Shown piece after piece: positions 50,647 through 63,560 of a stretch of 64,000 bases of DNA. The DNA is from Pseudomonas allokribbensis (GTDB taxonomy: Bacteria; Pseudomonadota; Gammaproteobacteria; Pseudomonadales; Pseudomonadaceae). How positions within the stretch are numbered: the stretch's first letter is position 1; the number at the start of each line of letters is the position of its first letter. Under the pieces are notes generated by a model. That model saw nothing but the letters and a program-made list of their open reading frames with translations. It was not told where the DNA came from and ran no database searches. The stretch covers positions 2,303,001 to 2,367,000 of the forward strand of contig NZ_CP062252.1 of the NCBI RefSeq assembly GCF_014863605.1, read 5' to 3'. Made by a program: the position numbers and the translations under genes.

Positions 50647-52881
50647 TCAGAGGGTGGTCACCGAGATGGTGCGTACGGTGCCCTGGGACGAACGGATGGT
50701 GGCGGTCGGGTTGGCCGATGGCACCACCGTCGTGTTGTTCAACGTCAGCCGCCAGCGTCCGGTGACCGGTACCGTCGTCGTGCCCAGGGTGACCAGCCCG
50801 GTCGGGGTGGTGACCTGCACGGTGATGGTGTTGCCGGTGGTCACCGATGAGGTGCCGGCGAAGTCCCAGTTGAAGCGGTTGCCGGAACGGGCCTGCACGG
50901 TCGAGGTGGTGATCGTGAAGGTTTCCGCTGCTGGCCGTGGCGACACTTGCACAGTGACCGTGGCCGGCGTCGACTGGGCGCCGAAGCTGTCCCGGGCGAT
51001 GTAGGTGAAGGTCGTGGTGAAAGCGGTGGTCACGGTGGCCGGTGGGGTGTAGGTGATCACCGTGCCGTCAGTGCTGACGGTGCCGCGTCCTGCCGGCGGT
51101 TGGGTCAGGCTGGCGACGCCCAGCGGCGTGTTGCCTTCCGGATCGGTGTCGTTGGCCAGGACGTTGATCGGGATCGCCACGCCCAGCGTTGCGACGCTGT
51201 CGGCGACGGCGGTCGGTGGCCGGTTCGGCGCGACGCTGATGGTCACCGTGGCCGGGTTCACCGAGGCCAGGCCTTTGCTGTCCTGGGCCTTGTAGGTGAA
51301 GGTCGTGGTCAGCGGTGCGTTGACCACGGCTGGCGGGGTGTAGACCACCGAGGTGGTGCCGTTCAGGGCAACGGTGCCCTGGCCGGCCGCCGGTTGGGTC
51401 AGTGCGGTGATGGTCAGCGGTACGTTGCCGTCCGGGTCGTTGTCGTTGGTCAGCACGTTGAGGGTGATCGGCACGCCGAAGCTGGTGCTGCCGGTGTCGG
51501 CGACGGACAGCGGCGCCTGGTTTTCACCGGTGTCCGGCGCGTTGCCGACGACTACGACCGGTTCTGTGTCGCTGCCGCCAGCGGCGGATTTGACCGTGAC
51601 GGTGGCCGGCGGCTGGGTCAGGTCGGCGACGGTGATTTTTTGCAGGGTGCCGGTTTTCGACAGGCGTCCGTAACCTTGGGCAACCATATCCGGCACGGCG
51701 ACTTCATCGGTCGATGTGGCTTCGATCAGCAGGCTGTGGTTGGCCCAGCTGTAGCGGGCAGTCTGGATTTTCACCACGTCGGTGAGCTTGGCCGATACCG
51801 AAGTCGGGCGCGTTGTCCCGGCCGGGTTGGTTGCAGTCACGACGATCACCGATGGCAGGGTCCCGTTGCCCAGACGCTGGCCGAAGAACAGACCGTTGTT
51901 GTCACCCAACAGACTGGTCTGGCACGGCGTTTTCGGTGGACCGGGCAGCAGCGCCAGGGTTTCGCGGAAACACAGGGTCGAGCTGCTGTCTGCCTTGGCG
52001 AACACTTCGGTACGCACGCCGGCCGACGTCCGGCGATAGGTGGCGCGATCGAGGGCGACGTGGGTCTGTTGACGGTTGTCGAGGACCTTGCCGGCGACGG
52101 TGAACAGGGTGGTCTGAATCGAGCCGGCGCCCGAGGGACCGTCGATCCGCACGAAGTTGGTGTTGAACGGGCTGCCGGTCACTGCTTCAGTGAGGTTCGG
52201 GTCACCGACGAAGGTTTCGATGCTGCCGGTGTCCGGATTCACTTCGGTGTACGGGCCGTTGATGCTGCGCAGGAACGGTCCGATGGCGCCGTTGAGCGCA
52301 CCGCTGAAGTTGCCCGGAGCGCCGATGCCGACGTCCTTGGTGATGTTGATTGCCCGCCGACCTGGCGTGGTGACGGTGACCGTTTCCACGCCATACGGGT
52401 GGGTGATGGTGTAAGTGCCGGCAACAGGCACGTTCACCCGGATGCGGATCCGCGCGAAGCTTTGCTGATCACCGTCCACCGGGTTTCCCGAGGCGAACGC
52501 TGCTTCGATCCCGGCGACATAGGCGTCCATACCAAAACCGGCGCCATTGTTGGGGATATTGGTTTCCGCCAGGAACCAGAACGCTTCCGGCGGCCAGTTG
52601 TCGGGGAAGACCATCGGCAGCGTGTCGTCGAAAATCCCCGGTTCCGGCAGCAGGGTGCACATGTACGCCGGCGGGGTGGCGGCCGGCACTCGCGAACTGG
52701 CGGCGCGCGACTGGCAGAGCTCCATCGACAGCAGGTTGTTGTCCTGGTACCACATCGGGAATTTCCCGGTGGCGAAGGTGTAGGGGCCGGGATCGACGGC
52801 GGCCAGTTGCGCGAACGCACTGCCGGTCAGCGAGATTGTCAGCCCGAGCGCGTTGAGCGCGAAGCGTGGCCACTTGTTCAT
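50647..52881 (-). CDS. Secreted protein with cadherin-like Ig repeats
   Basis: 744 residues from the ATG at 52881, which has AGGAGG in front. Signal peptide ends near SAFA-QLA. Residues 30-430 are a beta-rich domain shared with the next gene (AAVDPGPYTFATGKFPMWYQ, then ITHPYGVETVTV and PGRRAINITKDVGIG). After that come two tandem Ig/cadherin-like modules (PITLNVLTNDNDPDGNVPLT; PINVLANDTDPEGNTPLGVA) of the Big_9 type and a beta-sandwich C-terminus. It is probably a cell-surface or matrix protein; it lies in one operon with csgBA. Confidence 0.75.
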   Translation of the reverse strand: MNKWPRFALNALGLTISLTGSAFAQLAAVDPGPYTFATGKFPMWYQDNNLLSMELCQSRAASSRVPAATPPAYMCTLLPEPGIFDDTLPMVFPDNWPPEAFWFLAETNIPNNGAGFGMDAYVAGIEAAFASGNPVDGDQQSFARIRIRVNVPVAGTYTITHPYGVETVTVTTPGRRAINITKDVGIGAPGNFSGALNGAIGPFLRSINGPYTEVNPDTGSIETFVGDPNLTEAVTGSPFNTNFVRIDGPSGAGSIQTTLFTVAGKVLDNRQQTHVALDRATYRRTSAGVRTEVFAKADSSSTLCFRETLALLPGPPKTPCQTSLLGDNNGLFFGQRLGNGTLPSVIVVTATNPAGTTRPTSVSAKLTDVVKIQTARYSWANHSLLIEATSTDEVAVPDMVAQGYGRLSKTGTLQKITVADLTQPPATVTVKSAAGGSDTEPVVVVGNAPDTGENQAPLSVADTGSTSFGVPITLNVLTNDNDPDGNVPLTITALTQPAAGQGTVALNGTTSVVYTPPAVVNAPLTTTFTYKAQDSKGLASVNPATVTISVAPNRPPTAVADSVATLGVAIPINVLANDTDPEGNTPLGVASLTQPPAGRGTVSTDGTVITYTPPATVTTAFTTTFTYIARDSFGAQSTPATVTVQVSPRPAAETFTITTSTVQARSGNRFNWDFAGTSSVTTGNTITVQVTTPTGLVTLGTTTVPVTGRWRLTLNNTTVVPSANPTATIRSSQGTVRTISVTTL

Positions 52882-52916
52882 GATGCCTCCTGATGCGGAT
52901 CTGGGCATGTGAGCGT

Positions 52917-54260
52917 TCATTGCACGATGACCACTTCTTCGGTATCGCTGCCGCCGTTGGACGACGTCACCCGAACCTTGGCCGGTGGGATCGGGGTGAT
53001 CCCGGTGGTCAGGGTTTTCACTGCGCCGTCACCGCCCAGCGCACCGATGGCGGCGCCGCTGCCGGAGGTGGCGGTGAGTACCGGCGGCGAGGTTTCGTCA
53101 CTGGTCGAGGCCACCAACGTCAGTTGCCCGGAGCTCAGGCTGTACTCGGCGCGCTGGATCACCACCAGGTCGGTCAGGGTCATGGGTAGGGTGGTCGGCA
53201 AACTGGTCGCGATGGCCAGGTGGTTGTCGGCGGTCACTTGCAGCGTGGTCGGCAAGGTCGGGTTGACCTGCGATTGCGCGTACCAGCTGCCGGTGCTGTC
53301 GGCCTCTTTGAGGTTGAGCACCGGCGTGCTGCTGGTGACCGCGACGGTGGCCGGAGCAGGCGGGGCTTTGACGAATACGTCTTGTTGGGCGACCGGGGCG
53401 CTGTCGCCGGGTTTGCGCGAGTAGGTGCTGCGTTCGGTGATCAGCGGTGTTGGCCGAACCACCGTCGACAACTTGCCGGAGACGGCAAACACCGTGGTGC
53501 GCAGATCGATCCCGCCGGGGCCTTCGATGCGGATGAAGTTGGTGTTGAACGGGCTGCCGGTCACCGCTTCTTCAAGGTTCGGGTCGCCGATGAATTGTTC
53601 GGCACCGCCCGCCGGATTGGTCTCGGTATACGGACCGTTGACGCTGCGCAGGAACGGCCCGACGTCACCCTTGAGCGCGCCGTCGTAGGTTTTCGGACTG
53701 CCGATGCCGATGTCGCGGGTCATGTTGATCGCGCGGCGACCGGGGGTGTCGACGGTGAACACTTCGACGCCGTACGGGTGAGTGATCACGTAGGTCCCGG
53801 CGGTGGGTACATCGACCCGGATGCGGATGCGGGCGAAGCTGATCTGGTCGCCTTCCACCGGATCACCGCCACTGAACGCCGCTTCGACGGCCGAGCCGTA
53901 GGACAGGTTGATGCCCCGGGCCGCATCGACAACGGTGCCGTCGGCGGTGAACCAGAACGCTTCGTCGGGAAAGTTGCTCGGGAAGACGATCGGCTGGGCG
54001 TCGTCGAACACACCGGGTGTCGGAATCAGCGAGCACATGTACGAAGGGGCGCCAGGCGTGCTTGGCACGCGCGAGCTGAGCGCTTTGGACAGGCACAGAT
54101 CCAGCGTACGACCGTGGGTGTCCTGATACCAACTGGCAAATCCGCCGGTCGCCGGGGCATAGGGTCCGGGATCGACGGCGAACAGAGCGGCCTGGGCAAT
54201 GCCCTGGGCCAAGGCGCTCACGACCAGGACGGTCGCGGTTTTGGACAGTAAAGGGTGCAT
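52917..54260 (-). CDS. Secreted paralogue of the Ig-like protein
   Basis: 447 residues, signal peptide ending near GIAQA-ALF. It covers the same N-terminal domain (AVDPGPYAPATGGFASWYQD, ITHPYGVEVFTVDTPGRRAI, GPFLRSVNGPYTETNP) but lacks the Ig-like modules; the last 40 residues (PPAKVRVTSSNGGSDTEEVV) match the end of that domain in the neighbour. GAGGGA precedes the ATG. First gene of the minus-strand operon that leads to csgB and csgA. No known family recognised. Confidence 0.75.
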   Translation of the reverse strand: MHPLLSKTATVLVVSALAQGIAQAALFAVDPGPYAPATGGFASWYQDTHGRTLDLCLSKALSSRVPSTPGAPSYMCSLIPTPGVFDDAQPIVFPSNFPDEAFWFTADGTVVDAARGINLSYGSAVEAAFSGGDPVEGDQISFARIRIRVDVPTAGTYVITHPYGVEVFTVDTPGRRAINMTRDIGIGSPKTYDGALKGDVGPFLRSVNGPYTETNPAGGAEQFIGDPNLEEAVTGSPFNTNFIRIEGPGGIDLRTTVFAVSGKLSTVVRPTPLITERSTYSRKPGDSAPVAQQDVFVKAPPAPATVAVTSSTPVLNLKEADSTGSWYAQSQVNPTLPTTLQVTADNHLAIATSLPTTLPMTLTDLVVIQRAEYSLSSGQLTLVASTSDETSPPVLTATSGSGAAIGALGGDGAVKTLTTGITPIPPAKVRVTSSNGGSDTEEVVIVQ

Positions 54261-54319
54261 GAGTTAATCCCTCTATCGAAGTGCCTGCCCCTTGGGGGTG
54301 GGTCAGTTGCAGAGGGGCT

Positions 54320-54339
54320 TTACAACTTCCATACCAACG
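54320..54339 (-). promoter_or_regulatory. Imperfect sigma-54 promoter of the Ig-like/csgBA operon
   Basis: On the minus strand TTGGTATGGAAGTTGTA: GG, ten bases, then GT in place of GC. The -24 half is good, the -12 half is off by one base. It lies 60 bases before the start of the operon, and a CCCC/GGGG palindrome lies 85-100 bases further upstream. Confidence 0.45.
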
Positions 54340-54424
54340 ACCCGTAACGGTCGGGAGAAGCCCGTGGCGCAAGGGTTGGCAAGTGAGGGTGGGGATTTTT
54401 TGCAGCGCGGGCATCGGGCGACAG

Positions 54425-54440
54425 TCCCCAGGATTGGGGA
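54425..54440. promoter_or_regulatory. TCCCC-N6-GGGGA palindrome (putative MnxR site)
   Basis: TCCCC-AGGATT-GGGGA in the 306-base gap between the divergent Ig-like gene and the sensor-kinase gene. The rest of this gap holds only the promoter candidate on the left; I see no sigma-54 promoter toward the kinase. Confidence 0.6.
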
Positions 54441-54566
54441 TTGTGGGGCTCCATCGGCAGAGCGGATTTGCAGATCGATGATCGTGGGGCCGTTCACCCC
54501 CCGCATCCGGGCAATCACCCAACGGTGGGCTATAACCCTATAGGGACGTATCGGGAAGTCGCCGCC

Positions 54567-56015
54567 ATGAACATGCAGTCAAAATCGCTACCGGTCGAGG
54601 AGAGCAGCCTGCGGCTGGGCTCGCGCAAGCAGCCGTTCAATCTGCTGCGCTGGTTTTCATTGATCAGCATGGCGGTGATCGGCACGGTGGCCGTGGCGCT
54701 CGGGACGGTGTCGACGCGATTCGTGATCGAAGAAAGCGTGCAGCGCGATGCCTTGCTGACCGCGCAGTTCATTCAGGCCATCGCGTCGGCGGAAGTGCGT
54801 CACGTCTCGATCCCCAATATCCGCACCATGGGCGAGTTGCTCGACCCGCGCCAGGACAACGATTTTCCCGACGTAGACCCAGCGGCCCGGGCCAATGCCC
54901 GAGGCGAGTTTCTCGATCACATTGCCCACTTGCCGGACGTGATTCTCGCCAACATTTATGCGCCGGATCGTCTGGTGATCTGGTCGACCAACCCGGCACT
55001 GACCGGTACGCGGATTCACGCCGATGAAGACCTCGACCGGGCGTTCAATGAAAAGATTCCGGTCTCGGCCAGTTACCACGACGTCGACAAGGGTCGTGAA
55101 GAGCAGAAGTTCGTGGTGCCGCCGGAATACATCTTCATCGAGAACTACATCCCGTTGTTCGACGCAGACGGCAAGAACGTCACGGCGATGGTCGAGATCT
55201 ACAAGGAGCCCAAAGACCTGATCGCCCGCATGGAGCGCGGTCTGACCCTGATCTGGCTGGCCACGGCGCTGGGCGGCGGGCTGATTTATCTGGGGCTGTA
55301 CTGGATCGTGCGTCGGGCGGCGATCCTGTTGGCGGTCCAACAAAAGCAACTGATCGCCAACGAAACCTTCGTTGCGCTGGGCGAGATGTCCTCGGCGGTG
55401 GCGCACAGTTTGCGCAACCCGTTGGCGACCATCCGCTCCAGCGCCGAACTGGCCCTGGAATTCGACGCGGGGCCGGCGCAGAAGAACATCAAGGACATCA
55501 TCGGCCAGGTCGATCGCATGTCGAAGTGGGTGCGCGAACTGCTGCAGTCGCTGCGACCGCTCAACGACGAACCGGAACCGGTGAACCTGGTGGCGGCGCT
55601 GCATGAAAGCCTGGTCGCGTTCGAACAGCAGATCGCCAAAAACGCGGTAAACGTGGTGTTTCATCCGCAACAAACGCCGATGGTGCTGAGCCAACCGGTG
55701 CAACTCACGCAAATCCTCAACAGCCTGTTGGCCAACGCACTGGAGGCGATGGACAAGGGCGGCACGCTGACCATTACGCTTGAGCCAACGGACAGCCGAG
55801 GTGTCAGCGTCATGCTCAGTGACACCGGCAAAGGCATGAACGAGGAACAGCGCAGCATGGCGTTCCGGCCGTTTTTCACCACCAAGCAGGGTGGGCTCGG
55901 CGTAGGGCTGGTGCTGGTCAAACGGATCATGGAGCGCTTCGGCGGCGGCGTGACCCTGGACAGCCGCGAAGGCGAGGGCACCACCGTTCGTCTGGCGTTT
56001 CAGCTCATCCAGTAA
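54567..56015 (+). CDS. Sensor histidine kinase, MnxS1/MnxS2 type
   Basis: 482 residues. Two membrane segments (near 35-55 and 235-255) flank a periplasmic sensor of about 180 residues (MGELLDPRQDNDFPDVDPAA; FVVPPEYIFIENYIPLFDAD). The HisKA box has His280 in AVAHSLRNPLATI and the ATPase domain has NSLLANALEAM, DTGKGM and GLGVGLVLVKRI. Its close relative at 60172-61665 overlaps mnxR. In P. putida GB-1 two such kinases act through MnxR and are needed for Mn oxidation; which of the two corresponds to S1 cannot be told here. Confidence 0.85.
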   Translation: MNMQSKSLPVEESSLRLGSRKQPFNLLRWFSLISMAVIGTVAVALGTVSTRFVIEESVQRDALLTAQFIQAIASAEVRHVSIPNIRTMGELLDPRQDNDFPDVDPAARANARGEFLDHIAHLPDVILANIYAPDRLVIWSTNPALTGTRIHADEDLDRAFNEKIPVSASYHDVDKGREEQKFVVPPEYIFIENYIPLFDADGKNVTAMVEIYKEPKDLIARMERGLTLIWLATALGGGLIYLGLYWIVRRAAILLAVQQKQLIANETFVALGEMSSAVAHSLRNPLATIRSSAELALEFDAGPAQKNIKDIIGQVDRMSKWVRELLQSLRPLNDEPEPVNLVAALHESLVAFEQQIAKNAVNVVFHPQQTPMVLSQPVQLTQILNSLLANALEAMDKGGTLTITLEPTDSRGVSVMLSDTGKGMNEEQRSMAFRPFFTTKQGGLGVGLVLVKRIMERFGGGVTLDSREGEGTTVRLAFQLIQ

Positions 56016-56070
56016 ATTGGGGTGAACTTCCCCCAGGAGCGGGTGTCAGGCCCCAGTCACCGGGGAGTGG
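56016..56070. promoter_or_regulatory. CCCC/GGGG palindromes before mcoA (putative MnxR sites)
   Basis: TGGGG-TGAACTT-CCCCCA at 56018-56035 and CCCC-AGTCACC-GGGGA at 56051-56066, 55-100 bases before the sigma-54 promoter. Spacing is seven instead of six. Confidence 0.5.
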
Positions 56071-56118
56071 GGAATGCAACAGCGTCTGTAATGGCTTGTT
56101 TCAACGGGGATTAATACT

Positions 56119-56135
56119 TTGGCGAGGTAATTGCA
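56119..56135 (+). promoter_or_regulatory. Sigma-54 promoter of mcoA
   Basis: TTGGCGAGGTAATTGCA has GG at 56121-56122 and GC at 56133-56134, ten bases apart, a strong consensus match. The start codon at 56174 follows about 40 bases later. Confidence 0.85.
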
Positions 56136-56173
56136 AAACACCATCACCCCTTCCTTAGATGAGGCGGCTGGTG

Positions 56174-58981
<2,808 letters not shown>

Positions 58982-58998
58982 AAAGGGAGGGAGCCGAC

Positions 58999-60069
58999 AT
59001 GACCCAGCCAACGCCGCGCTCCCGCGCCCTCGGCATGCACTTGATCCTGGTGCTGGTCACCTGCCTGTTCGGCAGTCAGGTGCTCATCGCCCATCAAGCG
59101 CTGCCCGAAGGCGCCAGCGAATCCGCCACCCCGTGGGGTGGCGACTATTTCCCCAACACCCTGCTGACCGATCAGGACGGCAAGCAGGTGCGCTTTTTCG
59201 ATGATCTGATCAAAGACAAAGTGGTGGTGATCAACTTCATCTTCACTTCATGCAGCGACTCCTGCCCACTGGAAACCGCACGCCTGCGCCAGGTGCAGAA
59301 ACTGCTGGGGGATCGGGTCGGCCAGGACATCTTTTTCTACTCGATCAGCATCGACCCGCTCAGCGACACCCCCGAAGTGCTCAAGGCCTATTCGCAACGG
59401 TTCAAGGTCGGCCCTGGCTGGAAATTCCTCACCGGCGAATTCGAAGACGTCACCGACCTGCGCAAGAAACTCGGGCTGTTCATTGAGGGCGTCGACAACG
59501 GCCGCACCAAGGATCACAACCTGAGCCTAATCGTCGGCAACCAGAGCACCGGGCGCTGGATGAAGGCGTCGCCGTTCGAGAACCCGTGGATCCTTGCCGA
59601 TCAACTGGCCAACACCCTGCAGAACTGGAAGCAGCCAAGCATCGAGGAAAGCTACGCCAATGCGCCGGACATTCGTCCGCCAAGCAACGGCGAAGAACTG
59701 TTCCGCACCCGTTGCGCGTCGTGCCACAGCCTCGGTCCGCAGGACGGCGAAGGCATCGGCATGCGCAACATCGGCCCGGACCTGATCGGCGTGACCCGTC
59801 AGCGTGACCCGGCCTGGCTCAACCGCTGGATCCGCGAACCGGATCGGGTACTGGCGGAAAAGGACCCGATCGCACTGCAACTGTTCGAACAATACGAGCG
59901 GATTCCGATGCCCAATCTACGCCTGGACGAGTTGTCGGCGCAGTCGATCATCGACTTTCTGCGCGATGAAACCGAGCGTCAGCACCCCACCGCGCAGCCC
60001 TTGGCTGACGGGGCGTTGACGCCAATAAGTCCGGCCGCCAGCAGCGAAACGGTGAGTCGCATGCGCTAG
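58999..60069 (+). CDS. SCO copper chaperone fused to cytochrome c
   Basis: 356 residues from the ATG at 58999 (GGGAGG upstream). A membrane-anchor or signal segment (LILVLVTCLFGSQVLIAHQA) leads to a SCO domain with Cys85, Cys89 (TSCSDSCPL) and His173 (KDHNLSL). From residue 230 there is a class I cytochrome c with heme motif C239-A-S-C-H243 and Met in IPMPNLRLDELS. Copper insertion and electron flow are thus joined in one chain. It is placed to serve McoA; the fusion is known in other copper oxidase loci but its role is unproven. Confidence 0.82.
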   Translation: MTQPTPRSRALGMHLILVLVTCLFGSQVLIAHQALPEGASESATPWGGDYFPNTLLTDQDGKQVRFFDDLIKDKVVVINFIFTSCSDSCPLETARLRQVQKLLGDRVGQDIFFYSISIDPLSDTPEVLKAYSQRFKVGPGWKFLTGEFEDVTDLRKKLGLFIEGVDNGRTKDHNLSLIVGNQSTGRWMKASPFENPWILADQLANTLQNWKQPSIEESYANAPDIRPPSNGEELFRTRCASCHSLGPQDGEGIGMRNIGPDLIGVTRQRDPAWLNRWIREPDRVLAEKDPIALQLFEQYERIPMPNLRLDELSAQSIIDFLRDETERQHPTAQPLADGALTPISPAASSETVSRMR

Positions 60070-61633
60070 CGGCTAAATAGCATCATTGAGTCCTGTATCA
60101 CGGTCATTGCCACCTACACTCAGTCGTGAGGTGGCTGTAACCGGTTCGATACACAATGCCAGGGCACCCCCATGCAACGACTGGAAGAACAAAAAACACC
60201 TGCGCCGAATGTCGCGGCAGCAGCCATCAAGAGTTGGGGCGGACAGTTCAATCTGCTGCGCTGGTTCTCGCTGGCCAGTTTTTTCATCATCGCCGCCGTG
60301 GCGCTGGGGCTGGGCTATATCTCCACGCGTTTTGTGGTCACCGAGAGCGTGGAGCGCGATGCGTTGCTGACGGCGCAATTCGTCCAGGCCATCGGCGATG
60401 CGGAAATGCGCCATGCCGGCATCACACCCCTGCGCACCATGGGCGAAATGCTTGATCCGCGTCAGGACGAAAATTTCCCCGACGTCGATCCGGTGGCCCA
60501 TGGCGCGGCCCGGGCCGAGTTTCTCGATCATGTCGAACACTTGCCGGACATCCTGCTGGCGACGGTCTACGCCCTGGATCGCTCGGTGATCTGGTCGACC
60601 AACCCGGAGCTGATCGGCGTGAAATTCGAGGACGATGACGAGCTGGACGAATCGTTCGAAATGAAAGTGCCGGTCTCTTCCAGTTATCACAAGATCGACG
60701 ACGAGAAACCCGAGCAGAAACTGTCCCGCGAACCCAAATACCTGTTCATCGAAAACTACATTCCGATGTTCAACGCCGACAAAAGCAAAGTCATCGCCAT
60801 GGTCGAGATCTACAAGGAACCGGCGGATCTGGTGGACCGCATCGACCGTGGTTTTGCTTCGATCTGGGCGGCGACGATCCTCGGTGGCGCGGCGATTTAT
60901 CTGGGGCTGTTCTGGATCGTGCGGCGTGCCTCGACCTTGCTGCAGAGCCAGCAACAGCAACTGATCAGCAACGAAACCTTTGTCGCCCTGGGCGAGATGT
61001 CTTCGGCGGTGGCTCACAGCTTGCGCAACCCGTTGGCGACCATCCGTTCCAGCGCCGAACTGGCCCAGGAAGTGGCCAGCCAGAGCGCCCAGCGCAATAT
61101 CGGCGACATCATCAGTCAGGTCGACCGCATGTCGCGCTGGGTGCGCGAGCTGCTGGTGTCGTTGCGGCCGATGAACGATGACGGTGAAGCGGTGGACCTG
61201 CTGGCGGCGGTCGAAGACACCCTGGGCGCGTTTGATGCGCTGATTCGTCGTAGCGGGGTCGACGTGCGATTCAACCCGCAGGACTGCCCGCCGGTCGTCA
61301 GCCAAAGGGTGCTGCTGACGCAGATTCTCAATAGCCTGTTTGCCAACGCCCTGGAAGCGATGCCCAAGGGCGGCGTGCTGAGTGTCGACATTGAGACACC
61401 CCATGCCGGCCAGGTGTGCATGACCCTGGGCGACACCGGCAAAGGCATGAGCGCGCAGCAGCAACAGCTGGTGTTCAAACCGTTTTTCACCACCAAGCAG
61501 GGCGGCCTCGGGGTTGGCCTGGCACTGGTCAAAAGAATCATGGAGCGTTTTCAGGGCTCGGTCGTGCTGACCAGCCGCGAGCAGGAAGGAACCCGCGTCA
61601 GTCTCAACTTTAAAGTGGCATCGGGAGGGGAAT

Positions 61634-63054
<1,421 letters not shown>

Positions 63055-63064
<10 letters not shown>

Positions 63065-63423
63065 ACCGCGTTACTCCGTGGATTCGGCGGGCTCAGGCAC
63101 TCCAGCAGGCACGTCGGGTCCAGCACCTCGTCATTGACGTAGATGCCGCGCTCGGCATCGTACGTGCGGATAAACACCCGCACCGTCGCATCGGCCACGG
63201 TCGGCAGTTGTGAATCGTGGAAGTCGTGGCGATCGGGGATCACCACGAAATCCTGCGGCGTGGTGTCATCGAACGGCCGTGGCGGCTGGGCATTCAGCGA
63301 CGGCGGCGCCGGATGGGCGAACGGCTGGTTCGGCCCGTAGTAGTTGAAGTTGCTGTCGAGAGCTTGCGCCTGTGTGGCGGCGAGCAGACAGGCGGATAGC
63401 AGCAGCCGGTTGAACGTTTGCAT
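63055..63423 (-). CDS. Small secreted protein of unknown function
   Basis: 122 residues from the ATG at 63423. Signal peptide MQTFNRLLLSACLLAATQAQ ends near AQA-LDS. The mature part has Pro-rich stretches (HPAPPSLNAQPPRPFDDTTP) and a beta-rich C-terminus with two Cys (DPTCLLECLSPPN). No family recognised. It lies tail to tail with mnxR. Confidence 0.65.
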
Positions 63424-63560
63424 GGCGGCACCTGTGGAAGCGGTTTTCCCCAAGGCTATTAACTATAGCCGCCCGTTGGCTTACAAGTTCGCAACAACCT
63501 GGATCTGCAGGCTCAACTAGACTCGGGCCGCTCAATCAAGAGCATCGTCCGGAGTGCGCC

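Noticed and set aside
54441..54566. Sigma-54 promoter toward the sensor kinase at 54567
   Set aside because: Only GG-N10-GC matches made from the G-rich palindrome itself; no TGGC/TTGC boxes. The kinase probably has an ordinary promoter.
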